Positions 27,802 through 40,501 of a stretch of 64,000 nucleotides of DNA are shown here, piece by piece. The position numbers were made by a program, and so were the translations under genes. Each line of letters opens with the position of its first letter. Positions within the stretch are counted from its first letter, which is position 1. This DNA is from Cercis canadensis (lineage: Eukaryota > Streptophyta > Magnoliopsida > Fabales > Fabaceae). The stretch covers positions 1 through 64,000 of the forward strand of contig QAOA01001695.1 of assembly GCA_003255065.1 (NCBI GenBank), in the 5' to 3' direction. The notes under the pieces were generated by a model. That model had not been told where the DNA came from, did not search any database, and worked only from the letters and a program-made list of their open reading frames with translations.

Positions 27802-29068
27802 ATTTCTATGTTTAGGGGAAGGACCTGGACCCCAATAAGAAGGATGCTTGCTCTTGTTGATGCTGATATGAGCCCCTTGGATTCTAAAACAGAAAGAGGG
27901 ACGAAATGGGGCCTCTCTCTGATTAAAGAAGATGACCTCAAGAGACCTGGACTTAGGTGACTTTTCCCTGCTTTTTGCCAATACTAAAGCTTCACGTACC
28001 AAAGATTAAATTAAAATCAAAAAGTTACAGTATTCCTCTGTAGTCAAAAGTGCAAAAGAAACCACAAGTCAAAAATTGCAAGTGAACAGATAAAAGGTAC
28101 CAAAGCGCCACATATGGGATTTACGCGAGAAGTGTTCGGTTATATTCAATGAAGAACAGAAGCCTACTACTTGTAAAATGGCAGAGGATTTTAATATAAT
28201 ACAAAGGAACAAACAACACAGTTGAAACTTCTCACACTTAAAATTACGAAACGAATTTTGTGTGGTTTCAAAATTTCTTTTTAGCAGACAAGTCATATTG
28301 GTGCAGCTTACGATGCCACTTGTTACGTTCTATTGAGATTGGAATTTGAGAGTGCAATCACAATGTCATTGAAAATTATTGCAGTCACGCGTATACTGTG
28401 CCTGGAATAAATCACGTGGTATTTCATTTCAGTAGAGTAGAATAGAGTATTCCTGCCTGCTCTGGTCTGAATGAGGGAAGCAGAATAGTAGGGAGTTGCT
28501 CTTTATGTACTAAAATGTGAGAAGAAAAGGGTCCTAACTCCAACGGGGCCCCAGATGAGCTTCGATAACGTCTTGTTTTGTCTCTGAAAATTAATAAAAT
28601 TTTCCACTGATTTAGGCCTAGTAGTGTAAATCTTATTAAGCAAGATTGTAACTGGAGTTGCAGACAAGTAGGAGAGGAAGTTCACAGGAAGCTGCGGGTG
28701 GGAAGAGACGTGTTTTTCTCGCTTACCTCAAATTCCAACAGAATCTGTGCTCACTCGAAAATTATCATATGATTATCCCACCTTGGAGACCTTATAGGTG
28801 GCCATAAAAGAATTCCATATTTTGACATATAACCAAACGCCATCAATTAGATTTAGACCTTTACTTTTCATCACAAAGTTGTTTACTTTAGTAGGTTTGA
28901 AATTTGACAAAGGAAACAAACCCTAATTATGCCTTTTTTGTCCGTCTTCATTATTTTATGCCCTAAACTTATTTCCTAATTATGGTCACTTGCCTTTTGT
29001 GGCTCAAGCTTGCCAGCAAGGGGCAGGGGTTTCTTACTGGATTATTACATAGGCTTAAATATGGATAT
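27802..29068. other. Leader and promoter region of the TCP gene
   Basis: It may contain leader introns: minus-strand donor-like GTAAG sites occur near 28308 and 28727. No second gene is seen. The open frame continuing upstream of the TCP start (27802-28002) is discussed with that gene. Confidence 0.4.
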
Positions 29069-29508
29069 GAGTAAAATCCATTTTTTAGTCCTTGAAAAAT
29101 GTAGTCATTGACAAATTCATTCTCCAAAAATTTTCGGTGACAAATTGATAATTGAATTATTATTCCATTGACAAATTAGTCATCCGGTAGGCAAGATCAG
29201 TGAAAAGAAAATAAAGACTTGAAATGAGAAAATGAGGGCTTAAACATAGCTAGGCAAGATCAATGAAAGAAATTTAGGAAATAGGTCTGCAGGGGTCCAG
29301 AACTTTTCTCATTAAAGTACCAGAGGACTAATTTGTCAGACGGAATAATAATTCAATGACCAATTTGTCACCGAAAATTTTTGGATGACGAATTTTTCAG
29401 TAGTTGTATTTTTCAATGACTAAAAAAGGATTTTACTCTATAGATTTNTTTTGGATGAAGAATTTTTCAGTAGTTGTATTTTTCAATGACTAAAAAAGGA
29501 TTTTACTC
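29069..29508. mobile_element. Foldback element with GAGTAAAATCC ends
   Basis: The left arm starts GAGTAAAATCCATTTTTTAG and the right arm ends with the reverse complement GGATTTTACTC. Further pairing includes TTTTCGGTGACAAATTGATA against AATTTGTCACCGAAAA. There is no coding capacity. Its right end is written twice around the N at 29448, which blurs the border. Confidence 0.75.
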
Positions 29509-29517
29509 TATAGATTT
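29379..29517. repeat. 69-bp direct duplication around a single N (29448)
   Basis: Bases 29379-29447 and 29449-29517 are almost identical, differing within GATGACG versus GATGAAG. The N sits exactly between them, so this looks like two overlapping contig ends that were not merged rather than a true duplication. Confidence 0.85.
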
Positions 29518-29640
29518 CATCCCTATTGTGGTGAAATTAACATTTTGGTCATCCTATTTTCAAACGGCACTTTCTAGTCCTTTAAATTTTACAAAATGAA
29601 CGAATTGGTTCACATCTCTAACACTGTCAAAAAATAAAGG

Positions 29641-30182
29641 CTTAATTGCAATTTTGATTCTCCTATTACAACTTGAACTTTTTGATCTCCTTTCTTTAAA
29701 AATGAACTATTGAGTATCTCTATATTCATAAAATGTATAATTTTAGTTTTTTTGTTCGTAAGTCGAAATTTTTAGGTTTATTTCAAGGTGTAAAGTTTTC
29801 TGATTCATAATCCTACCTTTAGATTGAAAAGTTACGTCTTGTGAACCTCCTTACTAAATTTCAACTCAATCTAACAGTGAATGAATCTAAATCTGCAGTT
29901 AGATGAAAACTTATAGTTTTGGTATTTTGGGCTAAGTCTCACCGTTAGATCGAGCTGAAATTTAGTGGGGAGGTTCACAAGATGTAGCTCTTCAATCTGA
30001 ATGGGGGATTATGAATTAGGAAACTTTACACCTTGAAATAAACTTAAAAATTTTAACTTAAAGACAAAATGATTAAAATTGTATATTTTTATGAATATAG
30101 AGGAACTCAATAGTTTATTTTTAAAGAAAGGAGACTAAAAAATTTAAGTTGTTAAAATAGGATGACCAAGATTGTAATCAAG
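29641..30182. repeat. Palindromic AT-rich dispersed element, copy 2
   Basis: It starts CTTAATTGCAATTTTGATTC and ends GACCAAGATTGTAATCAAG, and the two arms pair through AACTTGAACTTTTTGATCTC and the AGGTTCACAAGATG / TCTTGTGAACCTCC region near the centre. It is clearly related to 24885-25398, sharing for example the core TTAGATGAAAACTTATAGTT. Confidence 0.8.
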
Positions 30183-30245
30183 CCAAAAATAAATGATAAT
30201 GCTAATGTGTCAAACACGTGGCACTGATGTATAGTTTTTGTCTCT

Positions 30246-30780
30246 TATTTTGCTCATATGAACATTTTGATCTTTCTATTTTTAAATAACACATTTTAAT
30301 CCTTTAGTTTTACAAAATGAGCAAATTAGTCCATTGGTCTAACTCTGTCCAAAAATCAATGGTAGTACTGACATGGCAAACACGTGGCTTACATGTGGTC
30401 GAAAAAAAATTATTCACCCTCCCACTTGATCTCATCCTCTGTCTCTCTATTTGACTTCTCATTGATGGAGAAGATAAGGAATTGAACTAGGGAAAAAAAT
30501 TTCAAATACATCCTAAATGTAATTGAACTAGAAAAAAAGCACATGAAGCAGAAACAAATAGATCCATAGTTAAATAGAATTGACTTCTTTAGCATAAGGA
30601 CTATTATGCAAGAGATGTATAATAGTAGTGTAACTATTCATATATAAATAATATTAGCCAAAATATTTTATTAATTATATCTTAAAAGTATTATAATGTC
30701 TTTTCATTTTTGTAGTTAATAAAATCTTAAAAAGTGTTGTTTGAAAATTAGAAGACCAAAATGTTCATATGATCAAAATA
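30246..30780. mobile_element. Inner foldback element related to the outer one
   Basis: TATTTTGCTCATATGAACAT at the left end pairs with the reverse complement of AATGTTCATATGATCAAAAT at the right. The left arm then repeats the outer element's own left arm (TTTTACAAAATGAGCAAATT versus TTTTACAAAATGAACGAATT), so a family member appears to have inserted into another copy. Confidence 0.65.
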
Positions 30781-30976
30781 GGAGAATCAAAACTACAATT
30801 AAGCCAAAAAATTTTTTTGCCATATCAATGCCAAGTGGTTGTTATGTGTTTGCCACATTAGCACAACTGTTAATTTTGTGAAACCTGAGGGATGTGACCA
30901 ATTTGTTCATTTTGAGAAACTTTAAAAACTATAAAGTATTGTTTGAAAATAAAAGGACCAAAACATTGATTTCACT

Positions 30977-31751
30977 AAAATAACCTATTACATACTAATC
31001 CCCTTTCACAATTCTGTCTTCTGGGTGTAAAAGGGTTATTTCCCTTATTTTGTTTGTTTTACTTTTTTCTGGTAGGAAGGTTAATATCTTAGTTTATGAT
31101 GCATTGCTGCTTATATAAAAGGTAGCAGTAAAAATACTAGAAAACCCTTCCACTTTAAACTTTCCAGTAGTACCGCCCAACTAAAAACACAAACAAACTG
31201 CACCGTTTTGTTTGGTTGAAGGCAAGAGAATAGTATAACAGCTACAAGAAGACAGCAAGATAATTAGGTGAGAGCGATTGTTTCCAGAACCAAAACAACT
31301 GAACATGCCGTTGCTTCAAAATTGTTGCTTATCTAAACTGCATACACGTTACAACTATAAGGCCTTGTGAACGTGATTTGGAGGTGCCAGACGTAAAACC
31401 AAACAAGCTATTACTAGTTGACATCCATTCCAACTTTCTTTATTTCCCCTTTCATGTTATTTTTCTCAAGATTATATAAGAACAGCTTATAAATTCAGAA
31501 TCGTAATAATACGTTCTATTCAACAGATTGACTGGCAATTTTTTCTCCCCAAAAAAGAAAGGAACAAAAATTCTACACTGTTTATTACTCTGATATTTTA
31601 CACATGATTTCATATATGCTCCACACCTATCTTCAAGGAATTTAATCATGCTAATAATATGAAAAGTGCACTCCAAAGAAAAACCAAAAATCCACAACAC
31701 GTTAGCTTCCTTGGTCTTAAGTCTGATGGCAACTGCAACACATGGTCAAGG
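30977..31751. other. 3' flank of the G6PDH gene
   Basis: It contains the 3' untranslated region of the minus-strand G6PDH gene. Nothing else is recognised. Confidence 0.45.
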
Positions 31752-31860
31752 TTATTGGTCTACACCGAGGTCACCCCACCGTACATTGTATCTGGCTGCA
31801 AGATAGTGAGCCCCAACAGGACCCCGACTCCCATAAGGATAGTACTCTGGAATTATCTTT

Positions 31861-31897
<37 letters not shown>

Positions 31898-34800
31898 ACC
31901 AAGCTGCGTCCAGCTCATCACTCCGTATAAACAGTCTCCTTTCTCCTTCGATGGCATCTAGAAGGAGCCTCTCATAAGCATCTGGAATCTCCTTTGAATA
32001 TCTAAAATAAACGTGACAAGGTTTGAGTAAATGATAGTAGAAATTGTAAACTACAAATGGAGTTTAACTATCTGTTATAATGCCAAATTTTTGTTAAATG
32101 AACAAGAACACCTGCACTTACGGAGTCACAAAAATGTGTCAAAGGTTCATTTAGATAGATTACAAGTAAATAAATAGCAAGGACCTTTTTTATCTTAGAG
32201 GAAATACCTTGCTGCATAAAGAAGATTCAGATTACTACGGTCCAACCTCATTCCTAGACCAGGCACTTTGTTGTTGATCTTCAAATAAATAGCCTCGTCA
32301 GGCTGAACTCTTATAACAAGCTCATTTGTAGCTCGATCAAGATCTGTTCCAAAATTTCGATTGTACAAATTGCCTGGCACATGCCGGAACTGTACCCGTA
32401 TCTCAGCTCTGAACCGAAAACCAATTTAGCAATTACATAAATAAAGCAAATAGGAAAAAAAAAAAAAAAGTTTAAAAAGATACATAGAAGGTGGCGTTAA
32501 GCCAACACGAGATATATATGTAAAACCATCATTCCTTCCGCATACCTCTTAGTATGTAATGCTTTGCCTGCCTTCATCAGAAAAGGCACCCCATCCCATC
32601 TTGCATTATCTATGAAGAGGGCTGCTGCAGCAAATGTTGGAGTTAAGCTGTCCTTTGGTACAGTTTTGTCATCAGTGTAGGCCGGATAAGTAACACCTCC
32701 TTTTGTGTGGCTCTTGTATTGGCCCATGACCACATTGTCAAGTTGCAAGGGCCTCATTGAACGAAGGACCTTGACCTGGCATCAATCAAGTAATTGAAAT
32801 TCTGATGATGAAAAATAATTATTATCTTAAAATAGCTCAATGCAAAGTACATAAATAAATGAGACCTTTTCATTTCTAATATCCTCCGCGTCCAAACTAA
32901 CAGGGGTTTCCATTGCAAAGAGGGCTAGTATTTGAAGCAGATGGTTTTGCATAATATCTCTTATTATCCCATAATGATCAAAGTACCTACAAATAGTGCA
33001 GATACGGAAATGAATGAGAATCTCCATTATAGCTCAAAGAATGAATGCTGTTTAGGAAGAAGAATACCCGCCACGCCCTTCAGTGCCAAAATCTTCTGAG
33101 AATATCAATTGTACATTTCTTATATACTGCCTTGACCACAATGGCTCAAAAATGAGATTTGAGAATCGAAGAACAGACAGGTTTTCCACAAGCTCTTTCC
33201 CAAGATAGTGGTCTATCCTGTATAAAATGTCCCATTTTATTAGCATGTGTTTAAGAGTCCTTAAAGTTTCAGATAAGAATAGGTCAAATTAGATAACCTG
33301 AAAATCTGATCCTCTGTCAGGTACTGCTTAAGGGATTTTGTTAAAGCAGCAGAAGATTCTGAATCACGACCAAAAGGCTTCTCAACAATGACCCTTGTCC
33401 AACCATTACCAGAAGAAGCTGACAAGCTTGCACATTTCACAGCATCTATGAATATATTAGGAGGAATTGATAGATAAAACAGGCGGTTAGAGATTCTCCC
33501 ACCCTACAAAAGCAGTTTTGGTAATCAAACCCAATGATTAACTTCATTTCAGAGGAAAAAGAATGCTGACATTAATTTCAATAGAAGAAACATAGTATTG
33601 AAAAAGTAAGGAGTGTCTGTATCTTGATCTCAATCTAAACCACCAACACCCCCCCCCCCCCNCCCCCAACAAAAAAAAAAAGCAACATGACAAAAGTGCA
33701 TAATTGGGAGCAGCAGAAGAGCAAATAATTAATTGTTTTACTTTCATAACTGGATTTATAACTGTATTTGCCTTTCATGAGACTGGGAGGATGCAAACAG
33801 CAGAAAATTTGAATCAATAGCTGGAAGGACCAAATCCTTCCTTGGAATATAATGTTTTAGCTCTAGAAGTAGGTGAGAAAATGAGCACCATAATCTTCTA
33901 CAACTTAAGGTCCTATGCTGCATTAAAATTACCCCCCTTTCTCTCTCTCTCTCTCTCTCAGTGCACGGTAGAACACAACCCAGAAGTTTTATTTCTGAAT
34001 ATAAGGATAACAACACAAATACTTAAAAACAATTATTCCAGTAACATAACTATCTGGTATAAATATTATTTTAACTAATCCAACAATCACAAAATAATCC
34101 TATATAAGTCTATGGAACCAGAATTCCTCACTCAGAAACTAGATTGTTGATCAAATTATTCATTTTCATTTTTCATGAGGGTCAATGGAGTGCAATTAAT
34201 ACATTATCCATGGATGATGATCTGCAAAACTCCAATGACTTTTGTGTGTTAAAGCTTTGTTCTCTACCAGGAGGCTTACTTTGTTGGTGAAAATATAAGG
34301 TCAAGGAGATATCTGAACAACATAAAAGTCATAAAATGGAATCATTATGATTAGCCCCTTCTCCAATTACCTCATGTTCCTTCAGCTTCTTGTCTAGCTC
34401 CGCAAAGTTTTCCTGAGAATCATATTGACCTGAATGGTAGAAACATCTTTTAAGAAATTGGTCCATCTTCTCACTGCAGTTATCCCTGAAATTTCAGAAA
34501 ATATAATGTTCAAACACTAAAGATGTTCCCTAGGCATAAGCAATAAGAAAAGTAAGTAAAATAATCATGATAACTCAAATTATGTGTCACTAACAGCATA
34601 AATGGTATCAACTATATCCCCATGATAAGAAATCCCAAGTTCAAGTAATTCCCCCAAAGAAAAGCATTATTCAACTAGGAACTTCCTGAGCAGAACATTA
34701 TGGCCTTCAAGCTTCCAGCCAAATAAAACAGATGGGGATATAATTACCTTTTATCAATTCTGCAAGTGAGCGTCTTGCTAACCATATTTCTTAGGTCTGC

Positions 34801-35907
34801 ATCAGTCATCTTACTTCGAGCATAACCACAGATGGTGAAATGCTGCCATAGCACATAATTTTGGATCAAGTTGAACTACACATAGAAGCAAATCTTCCAA
34901 TAAGTTATAAGGGATAAAAAAAGTTACCAAAATCCTACCTTTGGGAGACAATCCTCGTAGTAAAGTGCGAAAAGGGCTGGAAATATCTTCTTCTTGGCGA
35001 GGTCCCCTGAGGCTCCAACTACAGTAATACTGACAGTGGACTCATTTTCATCACTGTCAAAAACAGCTGCATCTTCAGACTTCTTCGAAGAAGTAACGGC
35101 CAAGAATTCATCTTTCAATCGATTGAGAGGGCTTTCATGTTTAACAGGGTTAATTGTGGTTGCTACGGCACCTACATTCATATTGCATCTGCATAAGACT
35201 AAGGAGATATACCTATCAACTCCTACCCACGCAAGAAAATTACGTCCGACATTGTTTGGAAGAGGTGGCAAGAGTGAAGTGGAACAATAGAACATAAATA
35301 TACTCCATCTTCGTTCTTCTCATCTCTATTCTCTGCCAAACATAACCTTAAAGTTTGCAATGAGGAAAAAATGTTGTTTAATTCCCCCTCCTATGTGCTA
35401 AACCGTGTAAATGCATTTTTTGACAGATTGACTCCTCGTTCCTGTTCGGATTTTCTATCATTTTCTCATATATAATAGAAAGCAGCAGATATTGGAAAGC
35501 AGAGGATAGGTGCCGGTAAGTTTATTTCTAATCAATAAATGAACGGGTGGGAGAAGAAACACTTTCAATAATAAAAATTAGTTAATATACATAAGAAATT
35601 GAAAATGATTATTGAGAGAAAGGCCCAACAACAAGAGAAGCTATATTTTAAAGGAAATGAAGTGGGGAGGGGAGAACCAACCATCCTGATGCTGCATGTG
35701 GAGAACATTCTGATGGTAATCTGATAGAGATTGAAGAGAAACCTTAGCCGTAGGAAAACGCTTTGAGGCCGAAGAGAAGGTCATGCGCTGAAGATGCCCA
35801 AGCTTGGACGACGAAGGTGCATAAGGACACGACTGTGACGAGGACGACGGCGACGACGACTGCACCGATGGGTATGAAGGGCAATGCGTTGAATAAAGCG
35901 TCGCCAT
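31752..35907 (-). CDS. Glucose-6-phosphate 1-dehydrogenase, chloroplastic
   Basis: Ten exons: 35907-35682, 35171-34939, 34842-34748, 34485-34371, 33503-33298, 33217-33068, 32986-32866, 32775-32546, 32408-32208, 32001-31752; product 608 aa. It oxidises glucose 6-phosphate to 6-phosphogluconolactone and makes NADPH, the first step of the plastid oxidative pentose phosphate pathway. Residues 1 to about 70 are a Ser-rich transit peptide. The NADP-binding motif is [12 protein letters not shown] (128-137), with EKPFGRD (264-270) and the substrate-site signature RIDHYLGKE (292-300). Two cysteines in [11 protein letters not shown] (Cys180, Cys188), eight positions apart, match the regulatory pair of plastid isoforms that thioredoxin reduces, so the enzyme should be inactivated in the light. 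The cysteine pair and C-terminus fit active plastid isoforms; P1 versus P2 type is not settled. Confidence 0.95.
33647..33668. repeat. Poly-C run with an unresolved base in a G6PDH intron
   Basis: About twenty C residues are interrupted by one N (33662) inside intron 4 of the G6PDH gene. The run length is probably unreliable. It does not touch a splice site. Confidence 0.8.
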
Positions 35908-37176
35908 AAAATCTGTCTATCTGTATTCCCAATGAGCAATAAGGGGGCAAATAGGCGATTGGCAAGGGAGAACCTTCAAAGGTTATAATAGTCGCAGAGT
36001 CGCAGGGCTTAATAATAAAGACTTCGGAAACAACGAGGGAAGACCCTTGAGATCTCCGAAGGGCTGCTTGTCCCTGCTAGCGAAAGAGTGTTTTTTTATT
36101 TGTTTATCTATCTTTGTTTTTAAAATTTTGGAGAAATGCTCAAGTAGAGGACAAGACAAGCTATGGTGTTTAGTTTGATTCGTCTAATAGTTAGGTTGAT
36201 TGCACCAAATTGTTTTTTTTTTAAAAAAAAAAAAAAGTTTTAATTCGAATTAACGAGAAGTGTTAATTATCAATTAGGCTGCGCAATGCCTATATGAGTC
36301 CCAGTTCAGATTCCTTTGAGCCTGAGTCTTGTCACTAGAATTTCCCACCTGTAAAGTTCACAGCCAGCCCAGCCCAGCCCATATGGTAGCTTATTTGAGG
36401 TCTTTACTCTTGATTTGGGCCACATTGAATTCCAAAAAAGGCCATTGTTGGCCCAATGAAAAGAAAGCCCTTTCACTAAACTTTTTAATTAGTTCAATTT
36501 ATTAGGAACAGAAGTGGAGGCGGGACCTACCTTCAGCTTTTGTTCACTGCAGTCTGCAGTTGCTCTCTTGGGTGTTAAGAAAAGGAATAAGAGGTGGGCC
36601 ACACTGGTCTGCGTACGACGTTCCTCAACTACTCCCCGATCCAATTGAATAATTCCTCTACCAGTAATGTAAATATGTAATGAAGGCCCTCGTGTATAAT
36701 AATAATATTAATAACCACTGAGCAAGATAGACCACAGATATTACATTACTTCTTCTCATTATCAATCTTAACCATTTAATGGGATTCGATTTTAATCTAT
36801 GTGGTCCAGATTAATAGTAATTAATATAGTTTAGTAAGGATTTTGGTGGTAATATTCTCTTGAGTTTCGGATCAACGTGGCATGGCCTCCTCCTGTTCCA
36901 TCTACCTTAAGCTTATAATTTCTCGTACTCATCCATCCTTGTGTTTTCATCATTAATTTAATCGTCACAAGGACTAGATTTTTTCCTAATAAGCTCTCAT
37001 CTCAGACTTTGTGCAAAATAAAGAATCTGAAATCTCAACTTAGATTTATTCTAATTAATAAGAAGCTAATAACACCTAAAATACAAAACTAGATTTTTTT
37101 TTTTTTTTTTTTTTTATGTAAAACTCAAGAACATTGAGTTCTCAGGATCTATAGTGTAACCACTAAAAAGGACGCT
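35908..37176. other. Promoter of G6PDH and 3' flank of the DUF4408 gene
   Basis: No open frame of interest. Long A/T tracts occur at 36212-36235 and 37092-37115. The short CAGCC repeat at 36361-36380 is low-complexity. Confidence 0.45.
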
Positions 37177-37815
37177 CTATCGTGCTTTGCCATATTCTAG
37201 TTCAACTTGTCTAGCTTCAATCCTTCTCTGTCTATTAATTTTTGCAATGAATTCTTCCACCCTTTTGTTTAGCTCCTCTGCAGGCAAACCACCCTCTTCT
37301 TCTTCTTCTTCTTCCTCTTCACCGTCCTTTGCATCATCTTCCACTTCCATTTCCTCTTGTTTTTCTTTGTGTTTTACTTGTTCGTGTTTCACAATTTGAA
37401 GATTCTCCCCAGTCAGCTTTGTCACCAATCCCTTATCTTGTGTCTCTATAATGGTGGAGTTGTGTCCCCTTAAACTCTGAATCCTCTGCATATACTCATC
37501 ATAAATCTCAGGCGTGGGAGATGAGTATGCACCCACAGACCTGGACTCTCCCACAAGGAAAACAATGATGACATTGGCTACAACAAACAAACACTTGGGC
37601 TGGACCAAAGAAGAGAACATGTTGGGCAGAGAGACAAGCATAAATTGTTTCATGCAAGTGTATAGAGAAGAAGGAAACCGGTATTCCGCATAGAAGCAGA
37701 ACAAACATAACAGTGCAATGAGAAAATGAAGAATGAGGTTATATGAAAAGAGAGTTTTGTTCTGGTTATGGCTCTTGTTCAAGGCTTTAAGCTTTTCTGC
37801 CTTGATTAGATCCAT
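37177..37815 (-). CDS. DUF4408 / DUF761 domain membrane protein
   Basis: An intronless gene of 212 aa. The N-terminal part has two hydrophobic segments, about 25-42 (NLILHFLIALLCLFCFYA) and 73-92 (CLFVVANVIIVFLVG), typical of the plant DUF4408 region. The middle is charged with a run of nine Glu (about 166-174). The C-terminus (about 178-205, EELNKRVEEFIAKINRQRR) is the DUF761 motif, a short amphipathic helix found at the end of many plant proteins of unknown role. It is probably anchored in a membrane with the acidic tail in the cytosol. Function is unknown; relatives are often stress-responsive, which I do not claim for this one. The Glu run is encoded by a CTT-type trinucleotide repeat and may vary in length. 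Confidence 0.85.
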   Translation of the reverse strand: MDLIKAEKLKALNKSHNQNKTLFSYNLILHFLIALLCLFCFYAEYRFPSSLYTCMKQFMLVSLPNMFSSLVQPKCLFVVANVIIVFLVGESRSVGAYSSPTPEIYDEYMQRIQSLRGHNSTIIETQDKGLVTKLTGENLQIVKHEQVKHKEKQEEMEVEDDAKDGEEEEEEEEEGGLPAEELNKRVEEFIAKINRQRRIEARQVELEYGKAR

Positions 37816-40337
37816 TTAAGGATCGAATTATGGTGTTAGGAGAGATTGATACAAGTTCAGGGAAGGATGAGAATGAGAGTCAGGGGACTCAATCACAATT
37901 AGCTAGTGATGAGGATTCGCACATGACTGCTCAACATATGGAAGTGAAAAGAATGGCTTTATATAGAGAGGGAAAAGAAAAGAAAGGAAAGGAATTCATG
38001 CGCATGTTGCTTTAACAATTATTGTAATGTATTACGGTGGTAATTGCTTTTAAAAAAGCAATAGCAGGTTTAGAATGTGTTTATTTGGGTGCTTTTGTTT
38101 TAAGGCTCTCATTGCTTTCCACTATTCCTCTCTTGGTATTGAAACAGACATTCATTCATGAAAAATATTTGCATCAGCAATCTAAGCAGCTTTCTCGTTT
38201 ATTATTTGATGTATAGCTAGATTTACGTACAATCCGGATTCTGACATCAGATCTCTTATTTTAATTTGAATAATACACAAAGACAGGCAGCAGCAAACTC
38301 AAACTTTATTTGATATAGTTTATGTTACGGTTATTATATACCATTGTCCACCCATTGAACTAATGGTATCATCTTCAACTTTTTTTGTTTGCCCAAACTC
38401 AAATTCTACTAAATAGATGAAATTTTCAGGTCACAAGGTATGATATCAGCGATTCAACCCCAAAAGGAAGCTGTACAGATACATAATTATGCATGTGTAG
38501 AATGATCTATAGAGATGGGCCAATCAAGTGAAATTTATTTTCAGTTGCATATTATGTTAACGCCGCTCCATTCCAGATCCAACCATAGTAAGTAGTAAAT
38601 ATCTTCATCATTGACCTTTTTATTATGAGACTGTTGAAATGGAAAAAAGAACCAAGATTCTTCACGTTCCCATATAGTTTCCCTTTATTGCTTATTTGGG
38701 ATCAAATCAAAGTTCAACGAATTGGAAGTAGCTTTTTGAAATAATACACAGCTTATTCAGATTCAACTTCAAAAAGGTGTGGACCTCTTTACCGAAGAGG
38801 AGAGAAAGTTTATACATAAGTTAATTAGGAGGATCTTCAAAGTTGAAGATTCATAGAAGGACATCCCAAAGAAAAGCATGCAAGTTGGAACGAATAGTAA
38901 TAGGTCGAACAAGTGGCAATGCGGCATTCGCCAATGGACCAAGTACCTCCCCGGTAACATTGCTACATGCTACCCTGCACTTTTCTTAAAACAATAAACA
39001 AATAAAAATTGGCAGAGTCCAGCTAGATTGACGTTATACGGCTATGGGGTGGAAACTTAAATAATGTTATACAACTGTACATTACGTACATGTAATGTGA
39101 TTTATATGATTGATCATTAAAAAGTGGAGCCCATTTTCTTTTTCCATTTAATTGTAAATCTACAAATATTAAATGTATTTCACATTTTAAGTGAGTTTTG
39201 GGTGGGAGTTTCGATGCAGTGGTATATGGTTCAAGCAACAGGACACCACCACCTTAGATATCGTTGAGCCAAAATTTACAATTGTTTTCTAGTTTTCTTA
39301 TGCCGTTTTGCAAAATTGCAAGGTAACGTGGTTGCCGTTTTAGCCTCGTTCGAAAATGGGAAGTCTCCACCAAACTATGCGATGAGGGTATGGGAGGGAT
39401 AACCCTTCCCATGAAACTTCTCGCAGCAAGTGCTGTCACCGACTGAATATGTTATGTTATCCTCACATTTTTGTTTGGGTAACTACAAATATTCCTAGTG
39501 GTGCAAGCAAACGACATCTTTAACTCCCTCCATCCACCCACCAAAGAAGATGGAGATTCTGCTATGATGCGCATTTCACTCCGAAAGAGACAAGAATTAC
39601 GTTACTATATAACCAAGGAAACTATTCTGGCCTTAACAACAAATTTTTTTTCTGCATTTCTGAGCTTACTTCCTGAAACAATCATTTCAATTACAAACCC
39701 TCTACTGATACTCGAGAAACAAAATGGTCACTAAAACAATGACTAAAGCATATTTAATTGACAAAAACAGTCAGCTGCAGGCATTCGTCTATTTATGAAG
39801 CTTGACACGTCAGTTGCAGCTCATTGGAGGCTATGCACTATGTCAGTATGTCCGTGCCTATCAAGTTTCCACCGAAAGAAATCTATCATGCCGTAGCTCT
39901 GCATCATTATCCACCGGATAAGATTCATACTGAGATGGATTTTGTCAAATGACTCGTACATAGATGACAAAAAAAAATTCATTTGCTCCATTCAATTGAT
40001 GAAATCCACCAAGATACAACTCTATTCCAGTTTGGACAACACAGTACCTAAATGGTATAAGCACCCTGTGATTAACCCAAAACAGGAACAACAACAACAA
40101 CACAACAGATGCCGATGAAACTAATAAAATACTCGAGGGTTTCTCAACTGCAGGCAAAACTGCTTGTTAAGAGAGTCAAAGATGCTTAATTCTAAATACC
40201 GGTAACAAAAATGGATGCTCCGCAACGAAATTCTCCTATAACCCAAGACTTTGTAACAGGAGAGGGACATGAATAGGGAGGAAAAAAGGACTAATTCTAC
40301 TCAATCTCTACTACACAAAATTGCAGGCCTGAGAGCC
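37816..40337. other. Intergenic region between the DUF4408 gene and the OTU gene
   Basis: No supported gene in 2.5 kb. Plus-strand frame 37830-38015 starts 15 bases from the DUF4408 start and is probably chance sequence in its promoter. Frames at 38769-38960 and 39254-39439 on the minus strand lack domains or a splice context. Confidence 0.45.
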
Positions 40338-40469
40338 TCAGAGTACCACAGCAACCTTCTCTTGCGAAACAAGTGCGGAAGGATGAGCTATCAAGGGCTC
40401 ATAATGATCAGCTCCAGCACCACACCAACCTGTACAGGAAAAATTGCTTGGAGAATTACTTTGAGAACC

Positions 40470-40501
<32 letters not shown>

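Larger units (their letters stand above)
29531..30976. mobile_element. Outer foldback element (interrupted by others)
   Basis: GTGAAATTAACATTTTGGTC at the left end pairs with the reverse complement of ACCAAAACATTGATTTCAC at the right end, and pairing continues through CTATTTTCAAAC and AAAATGAACGAATTGG for about 100 bases. The interior is filled by the palindromic element at 29641-30182 and a second member of the same family at about 30246-30780. Confidence 0.7.

Noticed and set aside
27257..27960. Plus-strand open frames across the TCP gene
   Set aside because: They are antisense shadows of the TCP coding sequence and have no independent features.
37830..38015. Small plus-strand frame of 61 codons beside the DUF4408 gene
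   Set aside because: It lies in the promoter of the divergent gene, has charged low-complexity content and shows no family resemblance.
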